Below are positions 22,638 through 23,917 of a stretch of DNA of 23,917 nucleotides, one piece after another. Made by a program: the position numbers and the translations under genes. The DNA comes from an uncultured Oscillospiraceae bacterium (lineage in GTDB: Bacteria > Bacillota > Clostridia > Oscillospirales > Oscillospiraceae), in the NCBI GenBank assembly GCA_934646185.1, contig CAKUEH010000035.1, forward strand, positions 1 through 23,917, read 5' to 3'. The notes under the pieces were generated by a model. The model was not told the origin of the DNA. It saw only the letters and a list, made by a program, of their open reading frames with translations, and did no database searches. Numbering within the stretch: the stretch's first letter is position 1; every line of letters starts with the position of its first letter.

Positions 22638-22976
22638 ATGAAACGAATTTATAAATCCTGCGTTGCAGTCCTGCTGCTGCTTGCGATGCTCCTGAGCTGT
22701 GTTCCGGCGCTGGCCGCCGGAAGCAGCCGCAGCTTTACAACGCTGCAGAAGGCCGAAGCGCTGAAGACCCTTGGCCTGTTTCAGGGCACAAACAAGGGCT
22801 TCGAGCTGGAAAAGACGCTGACGCGCGAACAGGCGATCACCTTGATCGTCCGCCTGCTCGGCGCGGAAGCGGAAGCCAAGGAAAAGAACCCGGAGCATCC
22901 GTTTACGGACGTTCTGGCATGGGCGAGCCCCTATGTGGGCTATGGCTACCAGAACGCGCTTGTCAAGGGCGTATGA
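22638..22976 (+). CDS. S-layer-homology (SLH) domain protein, N-terminal part, prematurely stopped
   Basis: 112 codons. A signal peptide (MKRIYKSCVAVLLLLAMLLSC, then VPALAAG) is followed by an SLH domain: TLQKAEALKTLGLFQGTNKGFEL, LTREQAITLIVRLLGAEAEA and FTDVLAWASPYVGYGYQNALVKG. SLH domains anchor surface proteins to cell-wall polymers, and normally three occur in a row. Here the second repeat has just begun when the frame meets TGA (22974-22976). The sequence then continues in another frame with an unrelated surface domain (see the ORF at 22933-23739). This is the 5' half of a gene broken by deletion, or an assembly collapse. GGAG precedes ATG 22638 by 8 bases. Confidence 0.85.
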   Translation: MKRIYKSCVAVLLLLAMLLSCVPALAAGSSRSFTTLQKAEALKTLGLFQGTNKGFELEKTLTREQAITLIVRLLGAEAEAKEKNPEHPFTDVLAWASPYVGYGYQNALVKGV

Positions 22977-23739
22977 TATATCGTTCAGTGTCTGCCAGAT
23001 CACGGCAAACCAGCTTCGCGTTATCGTCAAGGTAGACGGCGCGGAATGGTTCAATGAGGTCTACACCGACTCCAAGCTGGCAAATACTGCGGGCTACTTC
23101 TGCTTCGGCAGCGTCAACACCGCGTCTGTGACCATTGAAAAGACCGGCAAGGTCGTCGTCCCCGATCCTGAACCCGAACCCACATACGACGTGGTCGATG
23201 TGACGGAACTGCTGGCGGATAAGGATAACTGGACAACTGGCTGGAATAAGGCGCTTGCATTTGAGAATGGCAGTGTCACAGCAGATGGTGACCTGACCTC
23301 TACCTATTCTGTCGGCGGCTACAACGGAAAGACCTACAAAAACACGATTTTCCGCTTCAAATATGCGCTGACGCGCTATGCTGACGATGGTTATGACGGA
23401 TTCACCCTTGGTTCCGGGCCGGACAATGTGTATTGGGGTGCCGGAGGTGTTTACGTGGACTTCAACAAAGATAGTGCCGTTCTTCGCTGCATCGGCAAGG
23501 ATATACAGGCGGTTTTTGTAACGTCCGAAGTACCAAGTCTGAACGATGGACAGCCATACAATATCGAATTTGGCATTATTGGTGTGAACGAGAGCACCGT
23601 CAAAGTGATTCTGAAAATCAACGGCAAGACCTATTTTGAGAAAGAACTCACAAACAGTGATTTTGTGGGCGAGGAATTCTATTTCGGTATTATCGCAGTC
23701 AAATCAAAAGCCACCATCAGCAAACCGGACACCAAATAA
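22933..23739 (+). CDS. C-terminal part of a surface protein with duplicated beta-sandwich domain (5' end lost)
   Basis: An open frame of 268 codons, shifted relative to the SLH gene. Its first 13 codons overlap the SLH frame and are probably not real protein. The meaningful sequence starts near 22973 with YDISFSVCQITANQLRVIVK. That segment, through SVTIEK, matches YNIEFGIIGVNESTVKVILK through ATISKP at the C-terminus, so the protein held at least two copies of a beta-sandwich module. A PDPEPEPTYDVVDV linker separates them. The first copy lacks its N-terminal half. It is probably a secreted or cell-surface, carbohydrate-binding-like protein joined originally to the SLH anchor (inference). There is no ribosome binding site or signal peptide of its own, so it is best regarded as a broken gene. 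Confidence 0.65.
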   Translation: MWAMATRTRLSRAYDISFSVCQITANQLRVIVKVDGAEWFNEVYTDSKLANTAGYFCFGSVNTASVTIEKTGKVVVPDPEPEPTYDVVDVTELLADKDNWTTGWNKALAFENGSVTADGDLTSTYSVGGYNGKTYKNTIFRFKYALTRYADDGYDGFTLGSGPDNVYWGAGGVYVDFNKDSAVLRCIGKDIQAVFVTSEVPSLNDGQPYNIEFGIIGVNESTVKVILKINGKTYFEKELTNSDFVGEEFYFGIIAVKSKATISKPDTK

Positions 23740-23760
23740 GTCCGAACACCCAACATACAC

Positions 23761-23788
23761 AAAGGCCGGGTGCGTGCACCCGGCCTTT
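23761..23788 (+). terminator. Terminator after the broken surface-protein gene
   Basis: AAAGGCCGGGTGC (23761-23773) pairs perfectly with 23776-23788 around a tight loop and ends in TTT. The A/T flanks make it usable in both directions. Confidence 0.75.
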
Positions 23789-23815
23789 GATGGTTCAACT
23801 CAAAGAAAGGACTCT

Positions 23816-23917
23816 ATGAAGAAAACCTATCATTACGCCATTGCCTGCCCGACGAGCATGGGCGTGCGGATTACGCCGCCGGAGCGGATGGCGGTGCAGA
23901 ACAGCAATACATTTTAT
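23816..23917 (+). CDS. Probable PfkB-family sugar kinase, N-terminal fragment (3' end outside window)
   Basis: The first 34 codons of a gene that leaves the window: MKKTYHYAIACPTSMGVRIT, then PPERMAVQNSNTFY. GAAAGGA precedes the ATG by 5 bases. The pattern ACPTSMGVRITP with a following SNTFY resembles the start of a group of Clostridia carbohydrate kinases of the PfkB family, but the diagnostic ATP-binding and catalytic motifs lie beyond the edge. In a sugar-degradation locus, a kinase for a keto-deoxy or ketose sugar would fit (inference). Confidence 0.45.
   Translation, partial: MKKTYHYAIACPTSMGVRITPPERMAVQNSNTFY

Overview
The window looks like a chromosomal segment of a Gram-positive, gut-type Clostridia (Bacillota, probably near Oscillospiraceae or Ruminococcaceae). 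This is inferred from strong GGAGG-type ribosome binding sites, consensus sigma-A promoters, an S-layer-homology protein, LplB/YtcP-type ABC permeases without their own ATPase, and a TAXI-type TRAP transporter. No RNA gene, CRISPR array or phage module was seen.

Left part (1-9450): a keto-acid or hydroxy-acid metabolic region. A Crp/Fnr regulator is cut by the window edge. It is followed by an IclR regulator and a PanB-type ketopantoate hydroxymethyltransferase with its own strong promoter and a perfect 17-bp operator-like palindrome. Converging on panB is a four-gene minus-strand operon: opine-dehydrogenase-family enzyme, TAXI solute-binding lipoprotein, fused TRAP permease, IlvD/Edd dehydratase. 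A divergent MarR regulator sits at the head of this operon, and TTTAG/CTAAA-type palindromes lie at both promoters. Together the genes could import and interconvert a branched 2-keto or 2-hydroxy acid (IlvD makes 2-ketoisovalerate, PanB makes ketopantoate, and the dehydrogenase could reduce a keto acid). The actual substrate cannot be read from the sequence.

Middle (9450-10350): about 900 bases of decayed mobile DNA. It holds a 38-bp perfect palindromic terminator, an unidentified ORF fragment, a 165-bp MITE-like element with 20-bp terminal inverted repeats, the 3' remnant of an IS21-type istB gene, and two short direct repeats that may be IS21 end repeats.

Right part (10350-23917): a carbohydrate-utilisation locus. 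A GH2 glycosidase and a GNAT-like acyltransferase overlap by 4 bp on the minus strand. They diverge from a YesN-like AraC regulator whose receiver domain has lost the phospho-acceptor Asp, and this regulator overlaps an alpha/beta-hydrolase esterase by 4 bp. Next come two ABC permeases and a large sugar-binding lipoprotein, then one ORF that joins a parallel beta-helix protein to a Gfo/Idh/MocA oxidoreductase. After that lies an S-layer-homology protein gene broken out of frame, and finally the start of a probable PfkB-family sugar kinase. The set suggests uptake and intracellular breakdown of oligosaccharides from an acylated plant or host polysaccharide (inference).

The items most worth a second look are the beta-helix/oxidoreductase fusion, which hinges on one base in an A-run, the Asn-for-Asp pseudo-receiver beside 21-bp-phased direct repeats, the broken S-layer gene, the MITE/IS21 relic, and the IlvD-PanB-opine dehydrogenase-TRAP grouping.
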